Assembly (NCBI RefSeq): GCF_030268965.1 | Contig: NZ_BSSE01000022.1 | Coordinates: 62,001 to 126,000, forward strand | Source: Microtetraspora sp. NBRC 16547 | Lineage (GTDB): Bacteria; Actinomycetota; Actinomycetes; Streptosporangiales; Streptosporangiaceae | DNA length: 64,000 bases | Direction of reading: 5' to 3' | Shown here: positions 54,187 to 62,892 of the stretch, piece by piece | Layout: each line of letters opens with the position of its first letter | Position numbering within the stretch: position 1 is the stretch's first letter | The notes under the pieces: generated by a model | What the model was told of the DNA's origin: nothing | The model's database searches: none | Seen by the model: the letters and a program-made list of their open reading frames with translations, nothing else | Translations under genes and position numbers: made by a program

Positions 54187-54224
54187 GCGCGGTCTCCAGC
54201 TCGTGGTCGAACTGGAGACCGCGC
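54187..54224 (+). terminator. Hairpin terminator after the secreted Cys-repeat gene
   Basis: gcgcggtctccag (54187-54199) and ctggagaccgcgc (54212-54224) are exact complements with a 12-nt loop, 27 bp after the stop. Confidence 0.75.
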
Positions 54225-54415
54225 ACACCGCCGTACGGCCGCCCCCGGCGACCGCCGTCCACCAAGTCGATCATCCGCATATCAGGAAATTACCGAAATA
54301 TGGGGCGCAATGTGCGCGGTGAAAACGGCGAAGATGTCAGCAGGTGCCGGATCCGCGGGGCGTGCCACCACGCAAGGTCGTCTCGCGAACGGACACCACG
54401 AGCCGAGGAGCGCCT

Positions 54416-54874
54416 ATGACAGAGGAGACCGTCTCCAGCAAGGGATACGGCCCGGACCACGTGTCGGATTTCGGCTACGGCCTGCATCATGTCCAGCTCG
54501 CGATCGAGCGGGGTGGCGAGGACGCCTGCCGCGCCTTCTACGTGGGGATCCTCGGCATGATCGAGATCCCCAAGCCACCGGCGCTCGCCGCGCGCGGCGG
54601 CCTCTGGGTGCGGGCCGACACCCTGGAGATCCATCTGGGCGTCGAGGAGGGCTTCCGGCCAGCTCGCAAGGCCCATCCCGGCATCCACGTCGCCGATCTC
54701 GACGGCCTGGCCGCCCGCCTCACGAACCATGGCGTCGAGGTGGTCTGGGACGACGACTTCCCCGGCCACCGCCGTTTCTACACGCACGATCCGGTCGGCA
54801 ACAGGCTGGAGTTCATCCAGCGGGACCCGGCCAGGAATGATCAACTGCCCTGGGAAACGACGATCACTGACTAG
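54416..54874 (+). CDS. VOC-family (glyoxalase/bleomycin-resistance-like) protein
   Basis: This 152-aa cytoplasmic protein has a vicinal oxygen chelate fold with GYGLHHVQLAIERGGEDACR (His at the metal site), VGILGMIEIPKPPAL, and a C-terminal RRFYTHDPVGNRLEFIQRDP that supplies the second metal ligand Glu. Families with this fold include glyoxalases, dioxygenases and drug-binding proteins; the substrate is unknown. The ATG at 54416 follows GAGGAG, preferred over a longer frame to 54344. It lies 10 bp upstream of the DUF4429 gene. Confidence 0.78.
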   Translation: MTEETVSSKGYGPDHVSDFGYGLHHVQLAIERGGEDACRAFYVGILGMIEIPKPPALAARGGLWVRADTLEIHLGVEEGFRPARKAHPGIHVADLDGLAARLTNHGVEVVWDDDFPGHRRFYTHDPVGNRLEFIQRDPARNDQLPWETTITD

Positions 54875-54884
54875 GGTAAAAGGT

Positions 54885-55811
54885 ATGGCTGAGCTTTCGG
54901 TTGCGGATGGATCGTGGACGTTTGACGGTGAAACCCTCAGGATCGTTCCTGGCAGCGGTAAATCCGTCCACGAGCTACGTAAAGCGCTCGGCGAGCTGCT
55001 GGTTCCCCTTTCGGCCATCTCCGGGATGTCGTTCGAGCCCGCGCGAAAGGGCGGAAACCTCCAGCTGCGGCTACGGCCCGGAGCCGACCCGCTGACCGAC
55101 GTCGTCGCCGGGCGGTTGTCGGGAGCCGCCGACCCGTACCGGCTGGCCATCCCGAAGGAACGCACCGGAGCCGCCGAGTACCTTGTCGACGAGGTGCGCA
55201 CCCATCTGACCCTGGAGCGGGTGCCGAACGGCCCGAGTGAATCCTTCCTGCTGCCCGGTCCGGCCGTACCGGTGTCGGCGTCGGCGGGCGACGGCGCGGT
55301 GAGCTTCGACGGCGAGCGGGTTCACCTGGACTGGACCGTGTTCGCCACGTCGGCCAAGGAGTCGGCGGGTCCGCAGACGTTCTCCCTGGCGGACGTGGAG
55401 AGCGTGGAGTGGGCGCCGCAGTCCGGCGCGAGCTACGGCCGGCTGCGTTTCCGCCTCAGAGGCGGCGGCCCCGCGAAGTCGCCGGAGGATGACCTCTGCT
55501 GCCTGTCCTGGGGCGTGCAGCGATACGGCGGCTTGACCGCTCTGGTCGCCGCCGCCGTACTGGCTCGGCTGCCCCGCCGTGCCGATCAGCAGGCCGATGA
55601 GCGGGCCGCGCTGCCGCATCGTCCCGAGGCACCGCCAACCGGATCGGATGATCGGGAAGCGCTGCTGGCCCGCCTGGCCGAGCTGGAGAGCCAGGACGCC
55701 CTGATACGCCGCCTGGGCGAACTCGGCGAGTTGCACCGCTCCGGCGTGCTCACCGACGAGGAGTTCGGTACGGCCAAGCAGGTGCTGTTGCGAGGGCTCC
55801 GCCGACCCTGA
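54885..55811 (+). CDS. DUF4429/SHOCT-domain protein
   Basis: This 308-aa soluble protein has a duplicated DUF4429-like beta domain (about 1-110, SWTFDGETLRIVPGSG, and about 140-230, AVSFDGERVHLDWTVF) and a C-terminal SHOCT helix-turn-helix-like domain (LGELGELHRSGVLTDEEFGT, about 275-305), which is typical of Streptomyces membrane-associated or phage-resistance-like proteins of unknown role. The ATG at 54885 follows a TAGGGT -10-like box and may be leaderless. Confidence 0.78.
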   Translation: MAELSVADGSWTFDGETLRIVPGSGKSVHELRKALGELLVPLSAISGMSFEPARKGGNLQLRLRPGADPLTDVVAGRLSGAADPYRLAIPKERTGAAEYLVDEVRTHLTLERVPNGPSESFLLPGPAVPVSASAGDGAVSFDGERVHLDWTVFATSAKESAGPQTFSLADVESVEWAPQSGASYGRLRFRLRGGGPAKSPEDDLCCLSWGVQRYGGLTALVAAAVLARLPRRADQQADERAALPHRPEAPPTGSDDREALLARLAELESQDALIRRLGELGELHRSGVLTDEEFGTAKQVLLRGLRRP

Positions 55812-55870
55812 CGACCCCGACAACCCATTTCCGTGTTAATCCGTCGACATGACCACACCGGGCGTGGATC

Positions 55871-57061
55871 ATGGCAGGCATGTCCATCGTGAAGGAGGTC
55901 GACTTCTCCTCCAGCCCCGAGCCCCGCGAGCCGCTTCCGATGAACGTCTGGCTCGACGACGGCGACAGCCCGGCCGACGTGATCGACGCGCTGGCCCTCT
56001 CACCGTTCGCCACGGGAACGCAACCGTGGTCCCGCAGCACCACCGTCGACCGGGTCAAGCTGGACGCCGCGACGGTCCCCTCGGGCGGGCGGGTGCTCCG
56101 AGTCGCCCAGCACAGCGACGGTCACGAGTCCCGCCTGATCTCCGGCGAGGGGTGGACCCTGCGGGTGGTCCGCTACAGCAGCAGATCCGCCACCTTCACC
56201 GTGACCGCGACCAGCGAGGAGCTGGCCCGTTCGGTGCTCGACGAGGCGACCCGCAATGCCGAGGATGTGGTCGGCAAGGACGAGGAGCACGTCGCGATGG
56301 GCTTCGTGTGGCTGTCCGACCACGGCAAACGCCGCTCGGCGAAGCCGATCACGACCTCCCCTTGGGACGGGATCAGGCCCAACTACCCGCGTGCCGCCAA
56401 AGAGCGGATCGACCAGCTCATGAAGATCACGCCGCAGGACGTGAACGGCCGGCTGCTCCTGCTGCACGGCCCGCCGGGAACGGGCAAGACGACCCTGCTG
56501 CGCACGCTCGCCCGCGAATGGGCGGACTGGTGCCAGGTCGACTGCGTGCTCGATCCGGAGCGGCTGTTCAACAACCCCGGATACCTCATGGACGTGGCGG
56601 TCGGCTGCGACTGCCCCGACCACGACGAGGAGCACCGCTGGCGGATGCTCGTCCTGGAGGACTGCGACGAGCTGATCCGCGCCGAGGCCAAGCAGTCCAC
56701 GGGTCAGGGTCTGTCCCGGCTGCTCAACCTGACCGACGGCCTGCTCGGCCAGGGCCGGGACGTCCTCGTGGCGATCACCACGAACGAGGATCTGAACCAG
56801 CTCCACCCCGCCGTCGTACGGCCGGGCCGGTGTCTGTCGCAGATCGAGATCGGGCGGCTGGCTCCGGACGAGGCCGCGGCGTGGCTCAACGCGTCGTCCG
56901 GCGCGCGGGACGGATCCGGCACGGCGTCCGGTGGCACTGCGTCAGGCGGCGTGGCGGGCATCGGACCCGAGGGAGCCACCCTCGCGGAGCTGTTCGCGCT
57001 CCGGGAGGGACGCGGGCTCGCGGCGCCGGAGAGCACCGCCTCCACCGGCCTCTACCTCTGA
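55871..57061 (+). CDS. DUF5925 and AAA-domain ATPase
   Basis: This 396-aa protein matches actinobacterial DUF5925-AAA proteins: N-terminal DUF5925 (about 25-160, WLDDGDSPADVIDALALSPF, TQPWSRSTTVDRVKLDA) and an AAA module with Walker A GPPGTGKTT (about 200-208), Walker B LVLEDCDEL and arginine-finger-like VVRPGRCLSQIEIG. A conserved WCQVDCVLDPERLFNNPGYL segment follows the P-loop. The C-terminal part holds Ser/Gly/Ala repeats (TASGGTASGG). The role is unknown; such ATPases may remodel a protein partner. Start at 55871 (or 55880). Confidence 0.8.
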   Translation: MAGMSIVKEVDFSSSPEPREPLPMNVWLDDGDSPADVIDALALSPFATGTQPWSRSTTVDRVKLDAATVPSGGRVLRVAQHSDGHESRLISGEGWTLRVVRYSSRSATFTVTATSEELARSVLDEATRNAEDVVGKDEEHVAMGFVWLSDHGKRRSAKPITTSPWDGIRPNYPRAAKERIDQLMKITPQDVNGRLLLLHGPPGTGKTTLLRTLAREWADWCQVDCVLDPERLFNNPGYLMDVAVGCDCPDHDEEHRWRMLVLEDCDELIRAEAKQSTGQGLSRLLNLTDGLLGQGRDVLVAITTNEDLNQLHPAVVRPGRCLSQIEIGRLAPDEAAAWLNASSGARDGSGTASGGTASGGVAGIGPEGATLAELFALREGRGLAAPESTASTGLYL

Positions 57062-57122
57062 GGCCGGTGCGGGCCCGGCACACCTCGACGATCCGCGGGT
57101 CCAGCGGGGTGTGCGCCGCCCG

Positions 57123-57461
57123 TCACGTCCAGAAGACGGCGACTCCGGTGGCGGCGATGGCCGAAGCGCCGACGCCGTAGAACATCCATGTCGGCCTGAT
57201 CCGCGTGCCCGCGACCGCAAGCAGCAGGATGGTCAGGTCGAGGCCCGCCTTGACGGCCATCTTGCCGTCGGCGACGGACATGTCGAGCGCGGTACGGATC
57301 CATATAAGCAGGGCACCCGTGACGAACTGGGCGACGGCGGCGATGATGACCGGACGCCCGATCAGCGTGATTCCGAGTTGCATCTGGCGGAGGAACCCGC
57401 CGACCAGGGCGGCGAACCCGCTGAGATGGAGGAAGACCAGGACGAGGCGCAATGTTTCCAT
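57123..57461 (-). CDS. Small integral membrane protein (four-helix)
   Basis: This 112-aa protein has four hydrophobic segments: LRLVLVFLHLSGFAALVGGF, GRPVIIAAVAQFVTGALL, KAGLDLTILLLAVAG and WMFYGVGASAIAATGVAVF. The family is not recognised. A His in the first helix and another pair of charged residues (GKMAVKAGLD) are typical of some haem/copper-related small proteins, but this is weak. The ATG at 57461 has a G-rich ribosome site. It converges with the AAA ATPase gene. Confidence 0.6.
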   Translation of the reverse strand: METLRLVLVFLHLSGFAALVGGFLRQMQLGITLIGRPVIIAAVAQFVTGALLIWIRTALDMSVADGKMAVKAGLDLTILLLAVAGTRIRPTWMFYGVGASAIAATGVAVFWT

Positions 57462-57662
57462 GCAACACCCCCGGCTGACGACCTCACCCCAGGTGTCCGC
57501 ATGTGCGGTGCCATACGCGTCCGCCTGCGAGAGGCCCTCGACGTACAGTGATGACGGTACTACGCTCCACTTTCGCGATCACAGCCGCTCGGGGACGCCG
57601 GCCGCCACGCCGCGCGACACGGTCAATGTTTCGGATAGGTAAACCAATACGTAAACCATCCG
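57462..57662. promoter_or_regulatory. Intergenic region with a repeat-containing candidate operator
   Basis: No gene is seen. cggat (57632-57636) and atccg (57658-57662) flank two direct copies of gtaaacca (57639 and 57651, 12-bp period). This A/T-richer patch sits just upstream of the C39 peptidase frame and could be its operator. Confidence 0.35.
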
Positions 57663-58982
57663 ATGTGCCGCTTACGGTCGCAAACCACAATCACGAAGGT
57701 GGTCACCCCGTCGTCGGCACGACTGAGCAGCGTCGTACTCCACCGGTGGTCCTTCGAGGGCCAGGAGAGCGGCGTGGCCGCCTACCTCGATCCGTTCGGC
57801 GCCGCTTCCGGCCCACGGCCCGCCGGCGAGGGTGGCGAGGGCGACGGCAGGAGCTGGCCGTACGTCCGCTGGACCTCGGACGAACGGGAGATCGGCTTCC
57901 CGGCGACCGAGCTGGTGCCGTCCTGGACCGCGAACACGCCTCCCGGATCCTGGTTGCAGGTCGACGTGCAGGCGCGCACCGCGGGCGGCTCCCTCACCAA
58001 GTGGTACTGCATGGGCCGCTGGGCCGAGGGCGACACCGACGTCCACCGCACGTCCCTCCCCGGGCAGGGCGACCAGGACGGCGACGTCGCCGTGGACACC
58101 TTCGTCGCCACCCGGCCGATCACCGCGTACCGGATCCGCGTCACCCTGTACGGCGAGGGCGCCCGGGTACGCTCCGTCAACGTGATGGCGTCGTCCGTAC
58201 CCCCCGGAGGACCGGCGAGCGCGGTCAGCGCAGGGGCGCAGGTCCCCGCACCGGCAGACCCGAGCACACGGAGCACGGCGATCGCCCAGAGCAGGCAGGA
58301 CGCCCGGCTGACCGGGATCGCGCGGATCGCGAAGACGTCGAGATCGGCGCGGGCGCCGCGGGCCGGCACCGCGGGCGTCGAGCTGAACGTGCCGTGCCGG
58401 TCGCAGATGGTGCACACGGGACACCACCCGGAGTGGGACGGCGGCGGCGATGCCTGGTGCAGCCCGGCTTCGTTCACGATGGTGCTGAGCTACTGGGGGC
58501 GCGGCCCGGCTCCGGAGGACCTGGACTGGGTCTCCCCCGACGATCCCTGCCCCGGCGTGGACCACGCCGCGCGTCACATGTACGACCACAGCTATCAGGG
58601 CACGGGGAACTGGCCCTTCGGGGTGGCCTACGCGGGCCGCTATGGGCTCGACGGCTTCGTGACGCGGCTACGCTCTCTGTCTGAGCTGGAGCTTTTCGTC
58701 TGCGCGGGCATCCCTGTGATCACGTCGCAGTCGTTCAAGGAGCACGAGCTGCCCGGTGCGGGGTACTCGACGAGCGGCCACATCATGGTCGTCACCGGGA
58801 TGACCCCGGCGGGCGACGTGATCGCCAACGATCCGGCCGCCCCCTCGGACGAGGCGGTGCGCCGGGTCTATCCGCGCGAGGCGTTCGAGAACGTCTGGCT
58901 GCGCGGCTCCAGCAGCGGGGGGATCGTCCATGTGGTCCACCCGCCGGACGTCCCACTCCCTCTCTCCGAAGGAAACTGGTGA
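57663..58982 (+). CDS. C39-family peptidase-like protein
   Basis: The open frame encodes up to 439 aa; the true start may be later (GTG at 57699), because the candidate operator lies right before 57663. An N-terminal beta-rich region (VVLHRWSFEGQESGVAAYLD, PITAYRIRVTLYGEGARV) is followed by the C39-like papain domain: DAWCSPASFTMVLSYW with the catalytic Cys, HIMVVTGMTPAGDV with the His, and NDPAAPSDE with the Asp/Asn. No transmembrane ABC transporter part is present, so it is the peptidase-only type. It heads a peptidase gene set: its stop overlaps the next gene (GTGA). Confidence 0.72.
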   Translation: MCRLRSQTTITKVVTPSSARLSSVVLHRWSFEGQESGVAAYLDPFGAASGPRPAGEGGEGDGRSWPYVRWTSDEREIGFPATELVPSWTANTPPGSWLQVDVQARTAGGSLTKWYCMGRWAEGDTDVHRTSLPGQGDQDGDVAVDTFVATRPITAYRIRVTLYGEGARVRSVNVMASSVPPGGPASAVSAGAQVPAPADPSTRSTAIAQSRQDARLTGIARIAKTSRSARAPRAGTAGVELNVPCRSQMVHTGHHPEWDGGGDAWCSPASFTMVLSYWGRGPAPEDLDWVSPDDPCPGVDHAARHMYDHSYQGTGNWPFGVAYAGRYGLDGFVTRLRSLSELELFVCAGIPVITSQSFKEHELPGAGYSTSGHIMVVTGMTPAGDVIANDPAAPSDEAVRRVYPREAFENVWLRGSSSGGIVHVVHPPDVPLPLSEGNW

Positions 58983-60976
58983 GCCGAACCGAACCGGTGA
59001 GCATCAGCGCCGTCGACGTGGCGCGGGTGGACGATCGCCCACTATGGGTGGAAATTTCCGGCAATGAGGTGTGGTGGGATGAGCCCCGTCCGCACGAGGG
59101 TGGGCGCCGCTGCGTCGTACGGCGCCGCGCCGACGGGGTCGTCGAGGACGTGCTCCCCCAGGGCTGGAACGCCCGCAACCGGGTGATCGAGTACGGCGGG
59201 CGGTCGTGGCGCTCCCATCGTGGCTCGCTGGTGTTCACCAACTGGGCCGACCAGCGGCTCTACGTCTGCCCTCCCGGCGGTGAGCCGGTCGCGCTCACCC
59301 CGGAGGGCCCGGCACGCTACGGCGACCTCGTGATCCACGACGACGAGGTGTGGTGCGTGCGGGAGATCGGCCGCGAGCGGACCATCGTGGCGGTGCCGCT
59401 CGACGGCGGCCCGCTCCGTGTCATCGTCAAAGCCCACCATTTCCTGATGCATCCGCGTATTTCGCCGGACGGGCGGCATATCGCGTGGATCGGCTGGAAC
59501 CACCCCGACATGCCGTGGGACGCCACCGAACTGTGCGTGGCCCCGATCGAGTCCGCACCGATCGAGACAGCGCCAATCGAGACAGCACCGATCGAGACAG
59601 CGCCCGGCGGCACTGCTCCCGACCGCACTGCTCCCGAGGACGCCTCAGCCGCGGGACGCCCATACACCGTCGTCGCGGGCGGCGCCGTCGCGCAGGCCGA
59701 GTGGCGGGACGCCCGGAGCCTGTACGCGGTGACCGACCCGACGGGCTGGTGGAACATCCACATCGTCCCGCTCGACCTTCCGGCCGAGGAGACGGACGAC
59801 GCGTCCGCCCCTGTCGCGGCCCGCAATCTCACGCCGCTGCCCATGGAGTTCGGCGACGCCGTGTGGAAGCTCGGCCAGACGTTCTTCGCCGTGTCCGGCG
59901 GCACGATCGTCACGATGTACGGCACGGCCGACCGGCGGCGGCTGGGCGTGCTGGACGAGAGCGGCGCACCTCCGAGGGAGATCGGCGGCGACGCCACCTA
60001 CTGGTCTCCCACCCTGGCCACGGACGGCACCCACGTCGTCGGCGTGGCGGCCTCGCACTACCGGCCCTACGAGGTGGTGCGGATCGAACTCGCGACCGGG
60101 GAGCGGGAGACCCTGTCCCCGGCGAAGGCGCTGCCCCCGGCCGAGCTGCTGCCCACGCCGGAGTCGGTGACGATCGACGGCGTCCACGCCCACCTCTACC
60201 CGCCGCTCCGCTCGGCCCTGGCCGAAGGGCCTCCGCCGTACGTCGTGTTCGTCCACGGAGGGCCGACCAGCGCCGCCGCGCCGATCCTCGACCTGGAGGT
60301 GGCCTACTTCACCAGCCGCGGCATCGGCGTGGCCGAGGTGAACTACGGCGGCTCCACCGGGTACGGCCGGGCCTACCGGGAACGGCTGCGGCACAACTGG
60401 GGGGTCGTCGACGTCCAGGACTGCGAGACCGTGGCCCGCCACCTGCTCGCCGACGGCCGGGCCGCCAAGGTCGCCATCAGAGGCGGCAGCGCGGGCGGCT
60501 GGACGTCCCTCGCGGCCCTGGTGCACAGCGACGTGTTCTGCGGCGCTGTCTCCCACTACGGGATCGGGGATCCGGAGAGCTGGGCGGCGGAGACGCACGA
60601 CTTCGAGTCGCGGTATCTCGACGGGCTGATCGGCCCGCTTCCCGAGACGCGGCAGCGCTACATCGACCGGTCGCCGGCGCTGCACGCCGCGCGGGCGTCC
60701 GGACCGGCGCTGCTCATGCACGGCCTGGAGGACGCCATCGTCGATCCCGCCCAGGCCGAACGCTTCGCCGCCGAGCTGGACCGGCACGGCGGACGCTGGG
60801 CGTACCTCGCCTTCCCCGGGGAACAACACGGGTGGCGACGCGAGGAGACGATCGTCGCGGTGCTGGAAGCCGAACTCGCCTTCTACGGCCTGATCTTCGA
60901 CTTCCCGACGCCTGAGGTCCCGCCGCTCGCGCTGAGGGGCCCGTCCGTGACGTTCACTCCAGGAGAAACCGCATGA
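58979..60976 (+). CDS. Prolyl-oligopeptidase-family serine peptidase (S9-like)
   Basis: This 665-aa protein has an N-terminal beta-propeller (about 1-380) and a C-terminal alpha/beta hydrolase. Catalytic Ser is in GGSAGGWTS (about 504), Asp in LEDAIVDPAQ (about 584) and His in EQHGWRR (about 616); YVVFVHGGPTSAAAP is the oxyanion region. It trims short peptides in the cytoplasm. A low-complexity stretch APIETAPIETAPIETAP (about residues 190-215), encoded by a 15-bp tandem repeat, sits in the propeller. The GTG start overlaps the C39 stop; the stop overlaps the M20 gene. Confidence 0.83.
   Translation: MSRTEPVSISAVDVARVDDRPLWVEISGNEVWWDEPRPHEGGRRCVVRRRADGVVEDVLPQGWNARNRVIEYGGRSWRSHRGSLVFTNWADQRLYVCPPGGEPVALTPEGPARYGDLVIHDDEVWCVREIGRERTIVAVPLDGGPLRVIVKAHHFLMHPRISPDGRHIAWIGWNHPDMPWDATELCVAPIESAPIETAPIETAPIETAPGGTAPDRTAPEDASAAGRPYTVVAGGAVAQAEWRDARSLYAVTDPTGWWNIHIVPLDLPAEETDDASAPVAARNLTPLPMEFGDAVWKLGQTFFAVSGGTIVTMYGTADRRRLGVLDESGAPPREIGGDATYWSPTLATDGTHVVGVAASHYRPYEVVRIELATGERETLSPAKALPPAELLPTPESVTIDGVHAHLYPPLRSALAEGPPPYVVFVHGGPTSAAAPILDLEVAYFTSRGIGVAEVNYGGSTGYGRAYRERLRHNWGVVDVQDCETVARHLLADGRAAKVAIRGGSAGGWTSLAALVHSDVFCGAVSHYGIGDPESWAAETHDFESRYLDGLIGPLPETRQRYIDRSPALHAARASGPALLMHGLEDAIVDPAQAERFAAELDRHGGRWAYLAFPGEQHGWRREETIVAVLEAELAFYGLIFDFPTPEVPPLALRGPSVTFTPGETA
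59543..59632. repeat. 15-bp tandem repeat inside the S9 peptidase gene
   Basis: Four close copies of ccgatcgagacagca-type units plus two diverged ones (cccggcggcactgct) encode repeated PIETA. The unit preserves the frame. Confidence 0.85.
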
Positions 60977-62265
60977 CCGAGGTCGCCGACATCTGCTCCA
61001 ACCTCATCAGGATCGACACCACCAACCCGGGCTCGGGCGAGCGGAAGGCCGCCGAGTACGTCGCGGGCCTGCTGGACGAGGTCGGCATCGAGCCGACGGT
61101 GGTGGAGTCCGCACCGCAGCGCACCAACGTGCTGGCCCGCATCCCCGGCGACGGCACTGATCCGGACGCCCTGCTGATCCACGGCCATCTCGACGTCGTC
61201 CCGGCCGACCCGTCGGAGTGGCGGCTGCACCCGTTCTCGGGCGAGGTGGAGGACGGGTGCGTCCACGGCCGCGGCGCGGTCGACATGAAGGGCACCCTGT
61301 CCATGACCCTCACCGCGGTGCGCGAGTGGGCCCGCCGCGGGGTGCGGCCCCGGCGCGACATCGTGCTCGCGTTCGTCGCCGACGAGGAGGCCACCGGCGA
61401 GTACGGCGCGGGCTACGTCGTGGACAGGCACCGGGACTGGTTCGCCGACTGCACCGAGGCGATCAGCGAGTCCGGCGGCTTCAGCTGGCACCAGGGCGAC
61501 ACCCGGATCTATCCCGTGGCCGTCGGCGAGCGCGGCACCGCGTGGATGCGGCTCACGGCCAAGGGCGTCGCCGGGCACGGCTCCAAGCCCGCCGTCGACA
61601 ACCCCGTCGTGGAGCTGTCCCGGGCGCTCGTCCGGCTCGCCGACCACAAGTGGCCGATACGGCTCACGCCGGCGGTGGCAGAGCTGATCGACGGCCTCTC
61701 GCGGGCTCTGGGCACGACGATCGACATCGACCGGCTGGACGAGGAGATCGCGCGGATCCCCCAGGCGGCGACCCTGTTCAAGGGCGTGCTGCGCAACTCG
61801 GCCAACCCGACCATGCTGGAGGCCGGTTACAAGGTCAACGTCATCCCGGGCGCGGCGCACGCGTACGTGGACGGGCGGTTCCTCCCCGGATATCGCGACG
61901 AGTTCCTGGAGACGGTCGACCGGCTGCTCGGCCCAAAGGTCACGCGGGAGTTCGTCAGCCTCGGTGAGGCGGTCTCCGCCCCCGCCGACGGCCTGTTCGA
62001 CGACCTGCGCGCGGCGCTCCTCGCCGAGGACCCCACCGGACACCCGGTGCCGTACGTGATGACCGGCGGCACCGACGCGAAGTCGTTCGCCGAGATCGGA
62101 ATCAAGGGGTACGGCTTCGCGCCGCTTCTCCTGCCCGCCGATCTCAACTACTTCGGCATGTTCCACGGCGTGGACGAGCGGGTTCCGGTGGACGGCCTGG
62201 AGTTCGGCGTCCGCGTCCTGGACCGGCTGCTGCTGGCGGAGAGCCCCGCGACCGGGGAGCACTGA
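60973..62265 (+). CDS. M20-family metallopeptidase (ArgE/DapE-like)
   Basis: This 430-aa zinc enzyme of the M20/M25/M40 group has IHGHLDVVPADPSEW (His70), HGRGAVDMKGTLSM (bridging Asp), DEEATGEYGA (catalytic Glu and ligand), plus a dimerisation lid domain. It cleaves a dipeptide or an N-acyl amino acid in the cytosol. The ATG overlaps the S9 stop (ATGA). The C39, S9 and M20 genes together suggest intracellular peptide degradation linked to the oligopeptide transporter at the end of the window. Confidence 0.86.
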   Translation: MTEVADICSNLIRIDTTNPGSGERKAAEYVAGLLDEVGIEPTVVESAPQRTNVLARIPGDGTDPDALLIHGHLDVVPADPSEWRLHPFSGEVEDGCVHGRGAVDMKGTLSMTLTAVREWARRGVRPRRDIVLAFVADEEATGEYGAGYVVDRHRDWFADCTEAISESGGFSWHQGDTRIYPVAVGERGTAWMRLTAKGVAGHGSKPAVDNPVVELSRALVRLADHKWPIRLTPAVAELIDGLSRALGTTIDIDRLDEEIARIPQAATLFKGVLRNSANPTMLEAGYKVNVIPGAAHAYVDGRFLPGYRDEFLETVDRLLGPKVTREFVSLGEAVSAPADGLFDDLRAALLAEDPTGHPVPYVMTGGTDAKSFAEIGIKGYGFAPLLLPADLNYFGMFHGVDERVPVDGLEFGVRVLDRLLLAESPATGEH

Positions 62266-62296
62266 GCGGGTACGAACCTCCGCGGAGGTGACGCCC

Positions 62297-62866
62297 ATGC
62301 GGCAAGGGCTCCGCATCGCGGTGACCGGCCACCGTGACCTGACCCCGGCGACGCTGGACCTGGTGGCCGCGGCGATCCACGAGGAGATCCGCGGCCACGC
62401 CGGCGGACGGATCAACTCCTACCCTCCCCTGGAGGAGCACGTCCGCACCCGCTGGCTGGACGCCTTCACCCGGCGCCAGCCGGCCGAGCACACCGACATC
62501 CTGGTGAGCTACGCGCCCGAGGACCGCATGTGGGCCGACTGGATCGGCGCGGTGCTGCGGCGGGCCGGCTGCCGAGTCTCCCCGCAGGCCATCGGCACGC
62601 CGCAGAGCCTGGACGGCGGCGAGGGCCGGGGCCAAGCGCTGGTGATCCTGTCCACCGCGTACGTGCGCTCCCCGCAGGGCCGGGAGACATGGGAACGGCT
62701 GTCCGCGCCGGATCTCGCGGGCAATGGCCGCCCCCTCGTCTCGGCCAGGATCGCCGACCTGCGGCTGCCTTCTCCCTTCTCCGACCGCCCCCCGGTCGAT
62801 CTCGTCAGGCACAGCGCCGAACAGGCGACCGACGCGGTGCTGCGCGCGGTCGGCCTGGATCGGTAA
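62297..62866 (+). CDS. TIR-domain protein with short SLOG-like N-terminal fragment
   Basis: This 189-aa protein starts at an ATG behind GGAGGT. Residues about 65-185 look like a bacterial TIR_2 domain: TDILVSYAPEDRMWADWIGA, VLRRAGCRVSPQAI, GQALVILSTAYVRSPQGRE, TWERL and GNGRPLVSARIADLRLP. The Glu in RETWERL is the likely NADase residue, but activity is untested. The first 30 residues (LRIAVTGHRDLTPATLDLV) resemble the start of SLOG/DprA-like nucleotide-sensing domains, but the rest of such a domain is missing. The gene follows the M20 gene by 31 bp. Confidence 0.65.
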   Translation: MRQGLRIAVTGHRDLTPATLDLVAAAIHEEIRGHAGGRINSYPPLEEHVRTRWLDAFTRRQPAEHTDILVSYAPEDRMWADWIGAVLRRAGCRVSPQAIGTPQSLDGGEGRGQALVILSTAYVRSPQGRETWERLSAPDLAGNGRPLVSARIADLRLPSPFSDRPPVDLVRHSAEQATDAVLRAVGLDR

Positions 62867-62892
62867 AGTTTCCCCATTTTTCGGGAAATCAG

